A stretch of DNA of 64,000 nucleotides from Intestinimonas sp. (GTDB taxonomy: Bacteria; Bacillota; Clostridia; Oscillospirales; Oscillospiraceae): positions 62,001 through 126,000 of the forward strand of contig JALCSB010000003.1 in the NCBI GenBank assembly GCA_022653075.1. The letters run 5' to 3'. The position numbers and the translations under genes are program-made. How positions within the stretch are numbered: position 1 is the first letter of the stretch; the number at the start of each line of letters is the position of its first letter. Under the pieces are notes generated by a model that worked only from the letters and a program-made list of their open reading frames with translations, was not told the DNA's origin and made no database searches. Shown here in pieces: positions 43,408 to 52,265 of this stretch.

Positions 43408-45462
43408 TCAGTTCAGACTGTCTTGGTTCTGTTCAAACAGCCGCCGTACACCTTCGCGAAGCGGCTGGTGCTCAGGCCATACCAGGCCGGGGTCCTCCTC
43501 CAGAAGAATGTGAGCAGCCCGGTGCGCCTCGGCGAGGACTTGCGTATCGGTGTTCAGATCCGCCGCCTTCAGCGTGGGCAGGCCGTGCTGCCGGGCGCCG
43601 AAGAAATCACCCGGTCCCCGCAGCTTCAGATCCTCTTCCGCGATGCGAAAACCGTCTGTGGTCTCCGTCAGGACCTTGAGCCGCGCCCGGGTATCCGGGT
43701 TTCGGGCGTCCGACACCAGTATGCACCAGGACTGCCATGATCCACGGCCCACCCGGCCCCGCAGCTGATGGAGCTGGGACAGACCATACCGCTCGGCATT
43801 TTCCACGATCATCAAGGTGGCATTTGGCACATCCACTCCCACCTCCACCACAGTGGTGGCGACCAGAATATCCGTCCGGCCCGACACAAATGCGGCCATG
43901 GCCGCCTGCTTTTCCCCTGGCTTCATCCTGCCGTGGACCAGTCCCACCCGCAAATCGGGAAACACCTCCCTCTGGAGGATTTCGGCGTATTCCGTGGCGC
44001 TGTGCAGCGGGCTTTCCCTTTCCGCCTCTCCCCTCTCCACGGTTGGGCAGACGATATAGGCCTGCCTGCCGGCACAAACCTGCTCCCGCACAAATCCATA
44101 CATCCGCCGCCGCTTACTCTCCCGGATGAGCACGGTGTTTACCGGTTTTCGGCCGGGTGGTAGCTCGTCGATGACGGACAGGTCCAAGTCCCCGTAGATC
44201 ATCAAAGCCAGCGTGCGCGGAATCGGGGTAGCGGACATAACCAGCAAGTGAGGGTGCTCCCCCTTGGCGGCCAAGGCGGAGCGCTGATCCACCCCGAAGC
44301 GGTGCTGTTCGTCGGTGATGACCAGCCCCAGCCGGGCAAAGGCCACACCCTGAGACAGGAGGGCGTGGGTCCCCACAACGAAGGGCAGCGAACCAGCTTT
44401 CAGTTCAGCATATCTTTTTTTCTTTTCCGAGGCCTTTTGGGACCCGGTGAGCAGACCCACCGTGACACCCACCGGAGCTAGAAGACCGTTCAGCGTGTCC
44501 GCATGCTGCCGGGCCAGCAGTTCGGTGGGGGCCATCATGGCACACTGCCACCCGCTTTTCACGCACAAAAAAGCGCAGGCCGCCGCCACCACCGTCTTGC
44601 CGGAACCCACATCGCCCTGCACCAGACGGTTCATGGGCCGGCCGGAGGCCATATCCAGCGCCGCCTCCGTGATGGCCCGCCTCTGTGCCCCGGTGAGGAG
44701 AAACGGAAGCAGACGGTAAAAGTCGGGCAGCGCTTCCGCGCGGAACACCGGGCCGGAGCCGGAGCAGCGGCGCTTCCGTAGCAGTGTCATACCCGCCGCG
44801 AGGGTCAGTAGTTCTTCAAAAATAAAGCTGCGCCGGGCTGAAGCCACATCCTCCTGCGTTTTGGGAAAATGAATGCGCTCATAACAGATGTCCAGGGGCG
44901 GAAGTCCGTGGGCGTGCCTCAGCTTTTCAGGCAATACCGAGGGCATGGCCCCGGCACAGTCGGGCAGAGCGCGCTCTACCAGCCCGACCAGCAGATGGTT
45001 GGAGATGCCCGCAGTCAGCCGGTAGCGGGGCATAATGCGCCCGGTAAACCGGGTCCGGTCCGCCCGCTCGAACAGTGGATTTACCATCCGGGCACGTTTT
45101 CCCTCTCTCTCCAGCCTGCCGTAAAAAATGTACTCTCCGCCCACTTCCAGTGCACCGCGCACATAGCTCTGATTAAAAAAGGTGAGCTGCAGTTCCCGGC
45201 TGTTATCCACTACCCGGGTGCGAACGATATCCAGTCCCCGCCGGATATGGGCCGCGCGGGGGATCTCGGCCACCACAGCGGAGATACAAACCGGCAGGTC
45301 CTCGGGGGCCTCCGCGATGGAATAAATCCGGGTACGGTCTTCATAATCCCGTGGAAAATGATTCAGCAGGTCTCCTGCTGTGGCAAGGCCCAGCCTTCGC
45401 AGGGCTCTGGCCCGCGCCGGGCCGATGCCTGAAAATTCGGACAGCGGGGTATTCGGCGTCAT
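43408..45462 (-). CDS. recG: ATP-dependent DNA helicase RecG
   Basis: 684 residues. The N-terminal wedge domain (LNHFPRDYEDRT near residue 32) precedes SF2 motifs: RLVQGDVGSGKTVVAA (I), APTELLARQHADTL (Ia), ITDEQHRFGVDQR (II, DEQH), MSATPIPRTLALM (III), ILVATTVVEVGVDVPNATLM (V) and QLRGRVGRGSWQS (VI). TRG motif region FRIAEEDLKLRGPGDFFG near the end. Reverses stalled forks and processes branched DNA. Overlaps the RNase M5 gene by 4 bp. Confidence 0.97.
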   Translation of the reverse strand: MTPNTPLSEFSGIGPARARALRRLGLATAGDLLNHFPRDYEDRTRIYSIAEAPEDLPVCISAVVAEIPRAAHIRRGLDIVRTRVVDNSRELQLTFFNQSYVRGALEVGGEYIFYGRLEREGKRARMVNPLFERADRTRFTGRIMPRYRLTAGISNHLLVGLVERALPDCAGAMPSVLPEKLRHAHGLPPLDICYERIHFPKTQEDVASARRSFIFEELLTLAAGMTLLRKRRCSGSGPVFRAEALPDFYRLLPFLLTGAQRRAITEAALDMASGRPMNRLVQGDVGSGKTVVAAACAFLCVKSGWQCAMMAPTELLARQHADTLNGLLAPVGVTVGLLTGSQKASEKKKRYAELKAGSLPFVVGTHALLSQGVAFARLGLVITDEQHRFGVDQRSALAAKGEHPHLLVMSATPIPRTLALMIYGDLDLSVIDELPPGRKPVNTVLIRESKRRRMYGFVREQVCAGRQAYIVCPTVERGEAERESPLHSATEYAEILQREVFPDLRVGLVHGRMKPGEKQAAMAAFVSGRTDILVATTVVEVGVDVPNATLMIVENAERYGLSQLHQLRGRVGRGSWQSWCILVSDARNPDTRARLKVLTETTDGFRIAEEDLKLRGPGDFFGARQHGLPTLKAADLNTDTQVLAEAHRAAHILLEEDPGLVWPEHQPLREGVRRLFEQNQDSLN

Positions 45463-46058
45463 CCGCCCCCACCTCCTGCCTGCGCCAGAAATTCCGCCCG
45501 GGTATACAGGGCGTTCAGTACCGGCAGCAGGGCATTGGCCGTCATCCGTTCCGGCAGCTTCAGCTTTCGCAGCAGCGCCTGCCGGCGCTCCGCGGCATCC
45601 GGCCCGCCGGAGAGTCCCAGGGAAAACAGATCCGCCTTCGTGATGGGCCCGCCCGCCGGAGGACGGACCGCCGCCGCCTCCAGAAACGTGGCGCCCGCCC
45701 GTCGCAGGGCCGCCTCCAGCACGGCCGGACGCATACCCTCCACTCCAAGCTTGCCCTCCCGGCCTGGGGCGCGTTTGCGCCGCTCCTTACCATAGATGTC
45801 CGGAATGTAGGCGTGCTTTACAGCTTCCGGCGGCAGCACTCCCTTCAGGTAATTCCGGATGACAAACCCCGCGCCGTCGCTGTCCGTGAGAATAATGAGC
45901 CCCCGCTCTCTGGCCAGACGGCGCAACAGCGCGGTGAGTTCCCGGTTTTTGAACACACCGAAACCCCCGGTCTCCAGAATTACCGTATCCACAAGCTGCG
46001 ACAGCGTGTTTTTATCATAACGGCCTTCCACCACAATGGCTTCCCGAATGTGCAGCAT
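45459..46058 (-). CDS. rnmV: Ribonuclease M5-like Toprim protein
   Basis: 199 residues with the Toprim domain: IVVEGRYDKNTL (catalytic Glu) and LIILTDSDGAGFVIRNYL (DxD), ETGGFGVF. The C-terminal DUF4093-type part (MTANALLPVLNALYTRAEF) fits clostridial RNase M5, which matures 5S rRNA. It sits between holA and recG with overlap, in a DNA-replication/repair operon, not beside ksgA as in Bacillus. Confidence 0.88.
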   Translation of the reverse strand: MLHIREAIVVEGRYDKNTLSQLVDTVILETGGFGVFKNRELTALLRRLARERGLIILTDSDGAGFVIRNYLKGVLPPEAVKHAYIPDIYGKERRKRAPGREGKLGVEGMRPAVLEAALRRAGATFLEAAAVRPPAGGPITKADLFSLGLSGGPDAAERRQALLRKLKLPERMTANALLPVLNALYTRAEFLAQAGGGGG

Positions 46059-46071
46059 GGTACCCGCCCCC

Positions 46072-47121
46072 TTATTTTGGTTTCATCTGGGCCAGCTTCA
46101 GCAGCAGGTCAATAAGCAGCTTTCCGCCATCCGCGCCGGAGACCGACTTCATTGCCAGGTCGGTCTCCGCCGCCGCGCACACAGCGGCCCGGCACCAGGT
46201 CAGACTAAACCGTGGAGCGGCCCCCATCAGCTTTCGTGCGGGATAGGCGGAGCGCATCTGGCACAGTTCCATGAGCTCCCCCACTCCCTTCCGGTCCTCC
46301 AGAACCAGGCGTGCACAGTAGAGCTGCCGAAGCTGGGTACTGAAAGCCGCCAAAATACGGATGGGCGGCTCGTTCATGTGCAGCAGGTCGCTGAGCACCA
46401 CAGCCGCCTGGTCATAGTTGCCCGCCGTCACCCCATCCACCATGCGGAACACCACCGCGTCCAGCTGCGGGGTGGCCACGGCGTCAATGTCCGCTTGAGT
46501 TATCACGCGGTTTTTGGCATAGGCACCGATTTTACTGATTTCCGAAATAAGGCCGTTCATCAAATCTCCACATAGAGAAATCAGGTACTCGCACAGGCGG
46601 GAGTCGATGTCGTGATCCAGCGCGTGGAACCGGCGGCGAATCCAATCCACCAGATCCCCCTGCTCCTGCCGGGTAAATTCCACCGCCGACCCATTGGCCT
46701 TTATCACTGCCGCCAGCTTGGTGCGGCCGTCCGGCTTATAGGGGATAAGGTCATAGAGGAATACCAGACAGACGTAGTCGGGCAGATCGTTCAGAACATC
46801 AGCCGCCGCCGCGCGCTCTGCCTCTGGAAGTTTATAGAGGTCATAGTCATAGACGGCGATCAGGGTACGCTCGCTCATCATGGGCAGGGCGTTCACCGCC
46901 TCCTCCAGCGCCCGGACGCTGCACTCCCGCGCCTGCAGAATGTGGAAATTAAACGCCTCCGATCCCGGGCGGAGCAGGCTTTTCTTCATCTGATTCAGGT
47001 AATAGTCCCGCAGGTAGGTCTCCTCACCGTAAAAGAGATACAGCCGCCCCAGCCGGCCGGCGGACAGGTCCTTTTTAAACTGCCGGTAAGCCCCGGCGTT
47101 TGCCTTTTGTCTCTGTGCCAA
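46072..47121 (-). CDS. holA: DNA polymerase III subunit delta
   Basis: 349 residues with the clamp-loader delta signature: GRLYLFYGEETYLRDYYLNQMKK, LPEAERAAAADVLNDLP, VCLVFLYD and EFTRQEQGDLVDWIRRRF. C-terminal FSTQLRQLYCARLVLEDRKGV collar helices. Opens the beta clamp. Translation starts at TTG 47121 after GAGGTGAGAG. 20 bp after comEC, the usual Firmicutes pairing. Confidence 0.95.
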   Translation of the reverse strand: MAQRQKANAGAYRQFKKDLSAGRLGRLYLFYGEETYLRDYYLNQMKKSLLRPGSEAFNFHILQARECSVRALEEAVNALPMMSERTLIAVYDYDLYKLPEAERAAAADVLNDLPDYVCLVFLYDLIPYKPDGRTKLAAVIKANGSAVEFTRQEQGDLVDWIRRRFHALDHDIDSRLCEYLISLCGDLMNGLISEISKIGAYAKNRVITQADIDAVATPQLDAVVFRMVDGVTAGNYDQAAVVLSDLLHMNEPPIRILAAFSTQLRQLYCARLVLEDRKGVGELMELCQMRSAYPARKLMGAAPRFSLTWCRAAVCAAAETDLAMKSVSGADGGKLLIDLLLKLAQMKPK

Positions 47122-47141
47122 ATTCTCTCACCTCGTGGGTT

Positions 47142-49391
47142 TCAGCCGTTTCCCACCGTCACCGTAATGTCCCCCATGAGGTCGGTACGGTAGATTTCGG
47201 CACCGTATGCCGCGGCCCGCCGCAGCATTTTTGCCGAAGGATGGCCGTATGTATTATATCCAACAGAAATAAGCACCTGCTCCGGCCGGGTTACTGCCAG
47301 CAGTTCTTCCGATGTGGAAGAATCGGAACCGTGATGCCCCGCCACCAGCACCTCCAGATCAGGAAGATTTCCGTATTTTATAAGCCGCTGTTCCACCGTC
47401 CCGTCCATGTCGCCGGTCAGCAACATATCCCACTGCCCCACCGAGCAGAGAACCGACAGTCCTTCTTCATTCGTCTCTCCCGCACCCAAGGGCGCATACA
47501 GCCGGAGCAAACCAGGGCCGAACGGAAGCGTCCGGTCATCCTGAACGCTTACAACCTGCGTACTATGCTCCGCCGCCAGAGCCAGGATCTCCGACTGGAG
47601 CGGCGTACCGTCATCGCCCTGGGGTACAGCCAGCACCGAGATGGGTATTCGCTGAAAAAGCTCGGGCACGCCTCCGGCGTGGTCGGTGTGAAAATGGGTG
47701 AGGATCAACAGGTCCAGCGTTTGGATGCCACGATCCGCCAGCCAGTCGGCGGCACGGTCCCCGGCGTTATCAAGGCTGCTGCCGCCGCAGTCCACCAGCG
47801 CGGTCCGGCTACCCACCCGCAGCAGGACACACTGCCCCTGCCCCACATCCAGCATCGCCGCGGTAGCCAGACCCATGGTATCGGTTATCCGGGTGAGGAG
47901 CAGAGCCGCGCATAGGGTGACCACGGCGCAGCACACCGGAACCACAGGCCGCTTCGGCCCGCGTGTAGTGAAGAACAGCAATATCAGCCCGTAGGCCAGC
48001 AACAGCCACGCCCCGTAATACCCTCGGGGCGTTAAGGCGGCAAAGGGCAGGCGGGCAAGCCATGGGATAACCGCAGTCAGATACCGCGCGGCTGGGACTG
48101 CCGCCGCAGACAGAAGGGTTCCGGCCGGAGGATATACCGCCCCGGCCATAGCTGCGGAGAGCCCCAGCATAAAGGTCAGCGCAACGGCGGCCAGCGTAAA
48201 CAGTCCTGAAAGCGGCGCCACCAGCGACACCGTGTCAAAATACCACGCGGCCAGGGGTGTGGTAAATGCCACGGCGCCGAGCGTGGTAGCCAGGGAAGCG
48301 AGCAGCAGACGGAGTATCCCACCGCGCACACGCGCATACCGGCCGGTATCCTTCCGGTGGAGCAACGCGGCCTGCATACCGTCGAAAAGCCGACCGGAAA
48401 ACATCAGAATGCCCGCTACCGCGGCAAAGGAGAGCTGGAGACTTATGCTGGCCGCCGCACGGGGATTCTGCGCAAGGAGCAGGAAAAGGGCCAGAGACAG
48501 ACTGGTAGCCGGGTCGGTCTCCCGGCCGAAAAGGGGTGCTAGCAGTACCAGCGTCTCCATAACCGCCGCCCGGATTACCGATGGGGTACAGCCCGCTGCC
48601 AGGGTAAACAGCCAAACCAGCGGCAGGGTGGCGGCGGCGGCGTGCCACCGGTTTCGGCCCAGCAGCAAATTCAGCGCCATGGCCAGAAACGCCACATGCA
48701 TTCCGGACACCGCCACCACATGAGAAAGGCCCGCCCGCTGCAGGTCATTTTGCGTTCCGTCGGTCAAGGCACTCCGCTGGCCGGTCACAATCGCCTTGAC
48801 CAGCGGCGCATCCCGGGGTGAAAACACAGCCTCCAGCCTTGTCTGAAGCCAGCGGGACATCCATGCCGGCCAGCAGAACATCGGGATATTCCGAGCCGGA
48901 GTGCGTGTGATGCTCCCCTGGGCGTAGGCCACCAGTCGGACTCCTTCCGCCTGGCGGTAATAAGCCCGTTTTCCCCGGCTTTCGTCGGCGGACACACACC
49001 GGGCCGTGGCGGTGACGCGGTCACCCGGCGCGAAGGCCAGTCCCTCTTTCCCGGTGTAGAGCTGCATACCGAACGGCCGGGCGGTCAGCCCTTCCGCGCG
49101 CGCGGTCAGGCGCGCGCCCCACGCAGTCGTCCCCGGCCAGTCCTCTACAGTGGCGGTGAACATAACGGTCTGCCCTTCCAATCCCCGGGCCGGCGCACAG
49201 AACAGCGCGTCATACCCGTAAAACCACAGCGCACCCGCCGCCAGCCCACATAGAACCAGTGCGGTGCGAAGAAAGCGGTCCCCCCTTTTCAGCAATGGGA
49301 GCAGGCCGAAGGGCAACAGAGCAGGTAGCCCGTAGCACAGTGCAAAAATCGCGAAGGCAAAGGGGAGGGCAAAGGCGGCCAGTTTACGCAT
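47142..49391 (-). CDS. comEC: DNA uptake channel ComEC/Rec2
   Basis: 749 residues: N-terminal membrane segments with an OB-like DUF4131 domain (ARGLEGQTVMFTATVEDWPGTTAWG), a central Competence domain of about eight segments (VVAVSGMHVAFLAMALNLLLG). A C-terminal metallo-beta-lactamase-like domain has LLILTHFHTDHAGGVPELF and LLTGDMDGTVEQRL, VLVAGHHGSDSSTSEELL. Complete metal motif suggests nuclease activity that degrades the non-transported strand. Starts 3 bp after the P1 peptidase. comEA is not in the window. Confidence 0.95.
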   Translation of the reverse strand: MRKLAAFALPFAFAIFALCYGLPALLPFGLLPLLKRGDRFLRTALVLCGLAAGALWFYGYDALFCAPARGLEGQTVMFTATVEDWPGTTAWGARLTARAEGLTARPFGMQLYTGKEGLAFAPGDRVTATARCVSADESRGKRAYYRQAEGVRLVAYAQGSITRTPARNIPMFCWPAWMSRWLQTRLEAVFSPRDAPLVKAIVTGQRSALTDGTQNDLQRAGLSHVVAVSGMHVAFLAMALNLLLGRNRWHAAAATLPLVWLFTLAAGCTPSVIRAAVMETLVLLAPLFGRETDPATSLSLALFLLLAQNPRAAASISLQLSFAAVAGILMFSGRLFDGMQAALLHRKDTGRYARVRGGILRLLLASLATTLGAVAFTTPLAAWYFDTVSLVAPLSGLFTLAAVALTFMLGLSAAMAGAVYPPAGTLLSAAAVPAARYLTAVIPWLARLPFAALTPRGYYGAWLLLAYGLILLFFTTRGPKRPVVPVCCAVVTLCAALLLTRITDTMGLATAAMLDVGQGQCVLLRVGSRTALVDCGGSSLDNAGDRAADWLADRGIQTLDLLILTHFHTDHAGGVPELFQRIPISVLAVPQGDDGTPLQSEILALAAEHSTQVVSVQDDRTLPFGPGLLRLYAPLGAGETNEEGLSVLCSVGQWDMLLTGDMDGTVEQRLIKYGNLPDLEVLVAGHHGSDSSTSEELLAVTRPEQVLISVGYNTYGHPSAKMLRRAAAYGAEIYRTDLMGDITVTVGNG

Positions 49392-49394
49392 GGC

Positions 49395-50432
49395 TTACGT
49401 GCCCGGCTTCCAGAGGTCGGTCAGGGCGGTTACGGTATGCCCCCGGTATCCCGTCACAGTATGGGCCGTCAGAAGCGAGTTGAGCACGGCCTCCTCCGCG
49501 CACTCCGCCGCCGCCCGGAACGGAACGTCCATCTTTTCCTCGTGGAAGGCCAACGTGGTCCGTACAGCGGCCTCGTTTTCCACTAAAAAGGGGTTGGCGG
49601 TGGAAAACGCCAGGAAAATTTCCCCGCTGCCGTGGCCCAGGTACGAGCCCAGTCGGGCCAGCCCCACCGAAATCCTCCGGGCCACCCGGCCAAGCTGTCG
49701 GGCATCCAGCGGCAGGTCGGTGGCCAGCACCGCCAAAATGGACCCCTGGTCCGTCTTGCTGGTCTCCACCTTTCGGGACAGTTCCGCACCCACCTTGACC
49801 CCGTCAATGGTCAAATCGGACAATACACCGTGATTCGACTGTACCAGCAGGCCCAGCGTATAGGTCGCGCCGTCAAACTCCATGATACGGGAGGCCGAAC
49901 CGATACCGCCCTTCAGCCCGTGACAAACGGTCCCTTTACCTGCGCCCACGTCGCCCTCGGCAAAGTCCAACGCGGCTGCGGCCAGCGCGGCGAATACCTG
50001 TTCCCGTCCCACGGCCCGCTCGGTAATGCGGTTGAGTATGGCGTCGTTGCACTCCCCCACCACGGGGTTTACCGAGCGCAGCTCCACGCCCTCCACCTGA
50101 CAGCGCTCCACCATATACTCCACCAGGGCATCCTGGACCAAGCCCACGTTCAGGGTATTGGTCAGCGCGATGGGGGTCTCCAGCGTACCAAGCTCTCGGA
50201 GCTGCAGAAGACCGGTGGTTTTTCCAAATCCATTCATGCAGCACGCCGCTGCCGGCAGTTTGTGTGTAAAAGGATTTTCCGGCTGCGGGATCACCACCGT
50301 CACCCCTGTTTTGTGGTCGGCAGTATCCACCGTACCGTGGCCCACGGTCACACCTGGCACATCGGTAATCTTGTTGCGCGGGCCTTTTCGCATACCACCC
50401 ACCAAAAGGCCATAGTCCTCCGCGCGCATTTG
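49395..50432 (-). CDS. P1 (S58) family peptidase, DmpA-like
   Basis: 345 residues from the chosen start. It matches the DmpA/BapA N-terminal-nucleophile family: NKITDVPGVTVGHGTV, PAAACCMNGFGKTTGLLQL, VNPVVGECNDAILNRI, and the self-cleavage region GAGKGTVCHGLKGGIGSASR, where the nucleophile would normally be Ser or Thr in a GGIG(S/T) context. Acts as an aminopeptidase on small peptides or beta-amino acids. Starts at 50456, 50441 and 50432 are all possible; AGGGGA is 11 nt from 50432. First gene of a six-gene minus-strand operon. Confidence 0.88.
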   Translation of the reverse strand, partial: QMRAEDYGLLVGGMRKGPRNKITDVPGVTVGHGTVDTADHKTGVTVVIPQPENPFTHKLPAAACCMNGFGKTTGLLQLRELGTLETPIALTNTLNVGLVQDALVEYMVERCQVEGVELRSVNPVVGECNDAILNRITERAVGREQVFAALAAAALDFAEGDVGAGKGTVCHGLKGGIGSASRIMEFDGATYTLGLLVQSNHGVLSDLTIDGVKVGAELSRKVETSKTDQGSILAVLATDLPLDARQLGRVARRISVGLARLGSYLGHGSGEIFLAFSTANPFLVENEAAVRTTLAFHEEKMDVPFRAAAECAEEAVLNSLLTAHTVTGYRGHTVTALTDLWKPGT

Positions 50433-50478
50433 TACCATGTTCCCCTGCGCCCCCATTTCTACTAGTAGAATAAATTTT

Positions 50479-50507
50479 ATTGTATCAGCTATCCGGCGGA
50501 AAGACAA
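50479..50507 (-). promoter_or_regulatory. Promoter of the peptidase-comEC-holA-rnmV-recG operon
   Basis: Minus strand TTGTCT (50507-50502), 17-bp spacer, TACAAT (50484-50479). Intergenic gaps downstream are 3, 20, 13, -4 and 22 bp, so one transcript is likely. Confidence 0.7.
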
Positions 50508-50634
50508 GCATGTCACATTTAGCTGAAAAATTTCTGTCATCTTTTTTTTATCCATGCATATACTGACATACAGAGCGCATGATTTCGTGCTGCACAGGCT
50601 TTGCCTGTTTTCGAAGAGAAAGGAGGCTGAAGTC

Positions 50635-50748
50635 ATGTCAGAGCCAAAACAGGAACAGAGGACCTCCCAAATTGAGGGAATGCCTCAGGGTGACGTGGAT
50701 GATCTGATCTTTGAGCCGGGCACGGAGCTGGTCGCGAGTGAGCGTTGA
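50635..50748 (+). CDS. 37-residue peptide of unknown function
   Basis: MSEPKQEQRTSQIEGMPQGD begins an acidic, glutamine-rich and probably unstructured peptide. The ribosome site AGAAAGGAGG at ideal distance is among the strongest in the window, which is the main reason for calling it. It stands between divergent promoters: the peptidase operon to its left and prfB to its right. No signal peptide, membrane segment or cysteine. Could be a conserved small protein or a leader peptide for prfB, which starts 118 bp downstream from its own promoter. Confidence 0.5.
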   Translation: MSEPKQEQRTSQIEGMPQGDVDDLIFEPGTELVASER

Positions 50749-50787
50749 TCCCGGCCAGTCCCTGGGCCATTTTTTTGTTCGTTTTTC

Positions 50788-50816
50788 TTTACATCAGGAT
50801 CGAATTCAGATATAAT
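50788..50816 (+). promoter_or_regulatory. Sigma-A promoter of prfB
   Basis: TTTACA (50788-50793), 17-bp spacer, TATAAT (50811-50816), 50 bp before the ATG. Confidence 0.82.
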
Positions 50817-50865
50817 AAAAAATGTATGCCATTATGACCAAAAACAGGAAGTGAGCGTGCAAAAG

Positions 50866-51987
50866 ATGCTGCAATTCGATGAATATAAAGTAAAGCTGAA
50901 CAACCTGAGGCCGTCGCTGGACGACCTGGCTCAGGCGCTGGACCTTGAAAACGCCAGACAGGAGCTTGATATGCTGGATTCGGAGAGCGCTGCGGACGGG
51001 TTCTGGGATAACCTGACCAAGGCACAGAAGGTCCAGCAGCGGATCAAGCACCTGCGCGCAAAGGTGGAGGGTCAGGCAAAGCGGGAAGGTCAGTGGTCCG
51101 ATCTTATTACCCTGTGCGAAATGGGCAACGAAGAGGAGGACGAGTCCCTTGTCCCGGAATTGGAGGAAGGCTATTCCAGGCTGGAAGCCGAAATGGAGCA
51201 GGCTCGGCTATCCACCCTGCTGACCGGCGAATACGACGAATCCAACGCCATCATCACCCTGCACGCGGGTGCCGGCGGCACGGAAGCCCAGGATTGGGCC
51301 CAGATGCTGTTCCGCATGTATACGCGTTGGGCGGAACGTCACGGCTTTCAGTACCAGGTGGTGGACTACCTGGATGGCGACGAAGCCGGCATTAAAAGTG
51401 CCACGGTAATGATTCAGGGTGAAAATGCCTACGGCTACCTGCGAAGCGAGCACGGCGTCCACCGTCTGGTGCGCGTATCCCCCTTCGATGCCAATGCCCG
51501 GCGGCAGACCTCATTCGCCGCCGTGGAGGTCATGCCGGAGATTCCCGACGATGTGGAGGTGGAAATCCGCCCCGAGGACATTGAAATGCAGGTGTACCGG
51601 TCTTCCGGCGCCGGCGGGCAGCACATCAACAAAACCTCCTCGGCCGTTCGGTTAATCCATCATCCCACAGGCATCGTGGTCTCCTGCCAAACTGAACGCA
51701 GCCAGTTCCAGAACAAAGACACCTGTATGAAAATGCTGCGCTCCAAGCTGGTGGAGCTGCAAATGCAGGCCCATGCGGAAAAGATCTCGGATATCAAGGG
51801 AGTACAGCTCAAGATCGAATGGGGCAGTCAGATCCGCTCTTATGTCTTTATGCCCTATCAGCTGGTAAAGGACAACCGCACCGCGTATGAAACCAGCAAT
51901 ATAAACGCGGTGATGGATGGCGACCTGGATGAGTTCATTAACGCCTACCTGACCGCGGAGGCCACCGGGAACTGGGCTTCCAAGTAA
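50866..51987 (+). CDS. prfB: Peptide chain release factor 2
   Basis: 373 residues. The RF2-specific SPF anticodon tripeptide is present (VRVSPFDANARRQTSF) and the catalytic GGQ lies in YRSSGAGGQHINKTSSAVRL. N-terminal helical domain MLQFDEYKVKLNNLRPSLDD. In many bacteria prfB carries a programmed +1 frameshift near codon 25 with an in-frame TGA. Here the frame runs straight through (QALDLENARQELDML), so the autoregulatory shift is absent. ATG 50866 is preferred over GTG 50851/50857, which sit on the AGGAAGTGAG site. Recognises UGA and UAA stops. Confidence 0.95.
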   Translation: MLQFDEYKVKLNNLRPSLDDLAQALDLENARQELDMLDSESAADGFWDNLTKAQKVQQRIKHLRAKVEGQAKREGQWSDLITLCEMGNEEEDESLVPELEEGYSRLEAEMEQARLSTLLTGEYDESNAIITLHAGAGGTEAQDWAQMLFRMYTRWAERHGFQYQVVDYLDGDEAGIKSATVMIQGENAYGYLRSEHGVHRLVRVSPFDANARRQTSFAAVEVMPEIPDDVEVEIRPEDIEMQVYRSSGAGGQHINKTSSAVRLIHHPTGIVVSCQTERSQFQNKDTCMKMLRSKLVELQMQAHAEKISDIKGVQLKIEWGSQIRSYVFMPYQLVKDNRTAYETSNINAVMDGDLDEFINAYLTAEATGNWASK

Positions 51988-52077
51988 TCTCGAATGACAT
52001 AGTATACTATGTTAAGTCCCATATATTTTAGACGAAAGAAAATTAAGGGTGTTTCCCCATGGGAAAGTACTCTGTTT

Positions 52078-52119
52078 AAAAGCTGAGGGAAGGATAAAAA
52101 TCCTTCCCTCAGCTTTTTT
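52078..52119 (+). terminator. Terminator of prfB
   Basis: AAAAGCTGAGGGAAGGAT and complement with a 4-nt loop, then TTTTTTCG, about 90 bp past the stop. Confidence 0.93.
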
Positions 52120-52182
52120 CGTATCGGACCCGGCTTTCCTGGGCAAGCTCGGGACCTGCCCCCTGCACGGCGAAAAAGTACA

Positions 52183-52222
52183 AATCAAATTGCTTGACAA
52201 TTTGATTCGTCGTATGTAGAAT
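52183..52222 (+). promoter_or_regulatory. Promoter and operator of the blaI/blaR1-like operon
   Basis: TTGACA (52194-52199), 17-bp spacer, TAGAAT (52217-52222). A perfect 10-bp inverted repeat AATCAAATTG (52183-52192), five bases, CAATTTGATT (52198-52207) straddles the -35 box. Placement fits autorepression by the BlaI-type protein, though the sequence differs from the TACA/TGTA staphylococcal operator. Confidence 0.8.
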
Positions 52223-52265
52223 ATAGATGCAGGGCCATTCTTCATTTGTAGAAAGAAGTGGGATT

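Noticed and set aside
50749-50865. RF2 frameshift site upstream of the called prfB start
   Set aside because: No CTTTGAC or in-frame TGA preceded by coding sequence is visible; the region holds a promoter instead.
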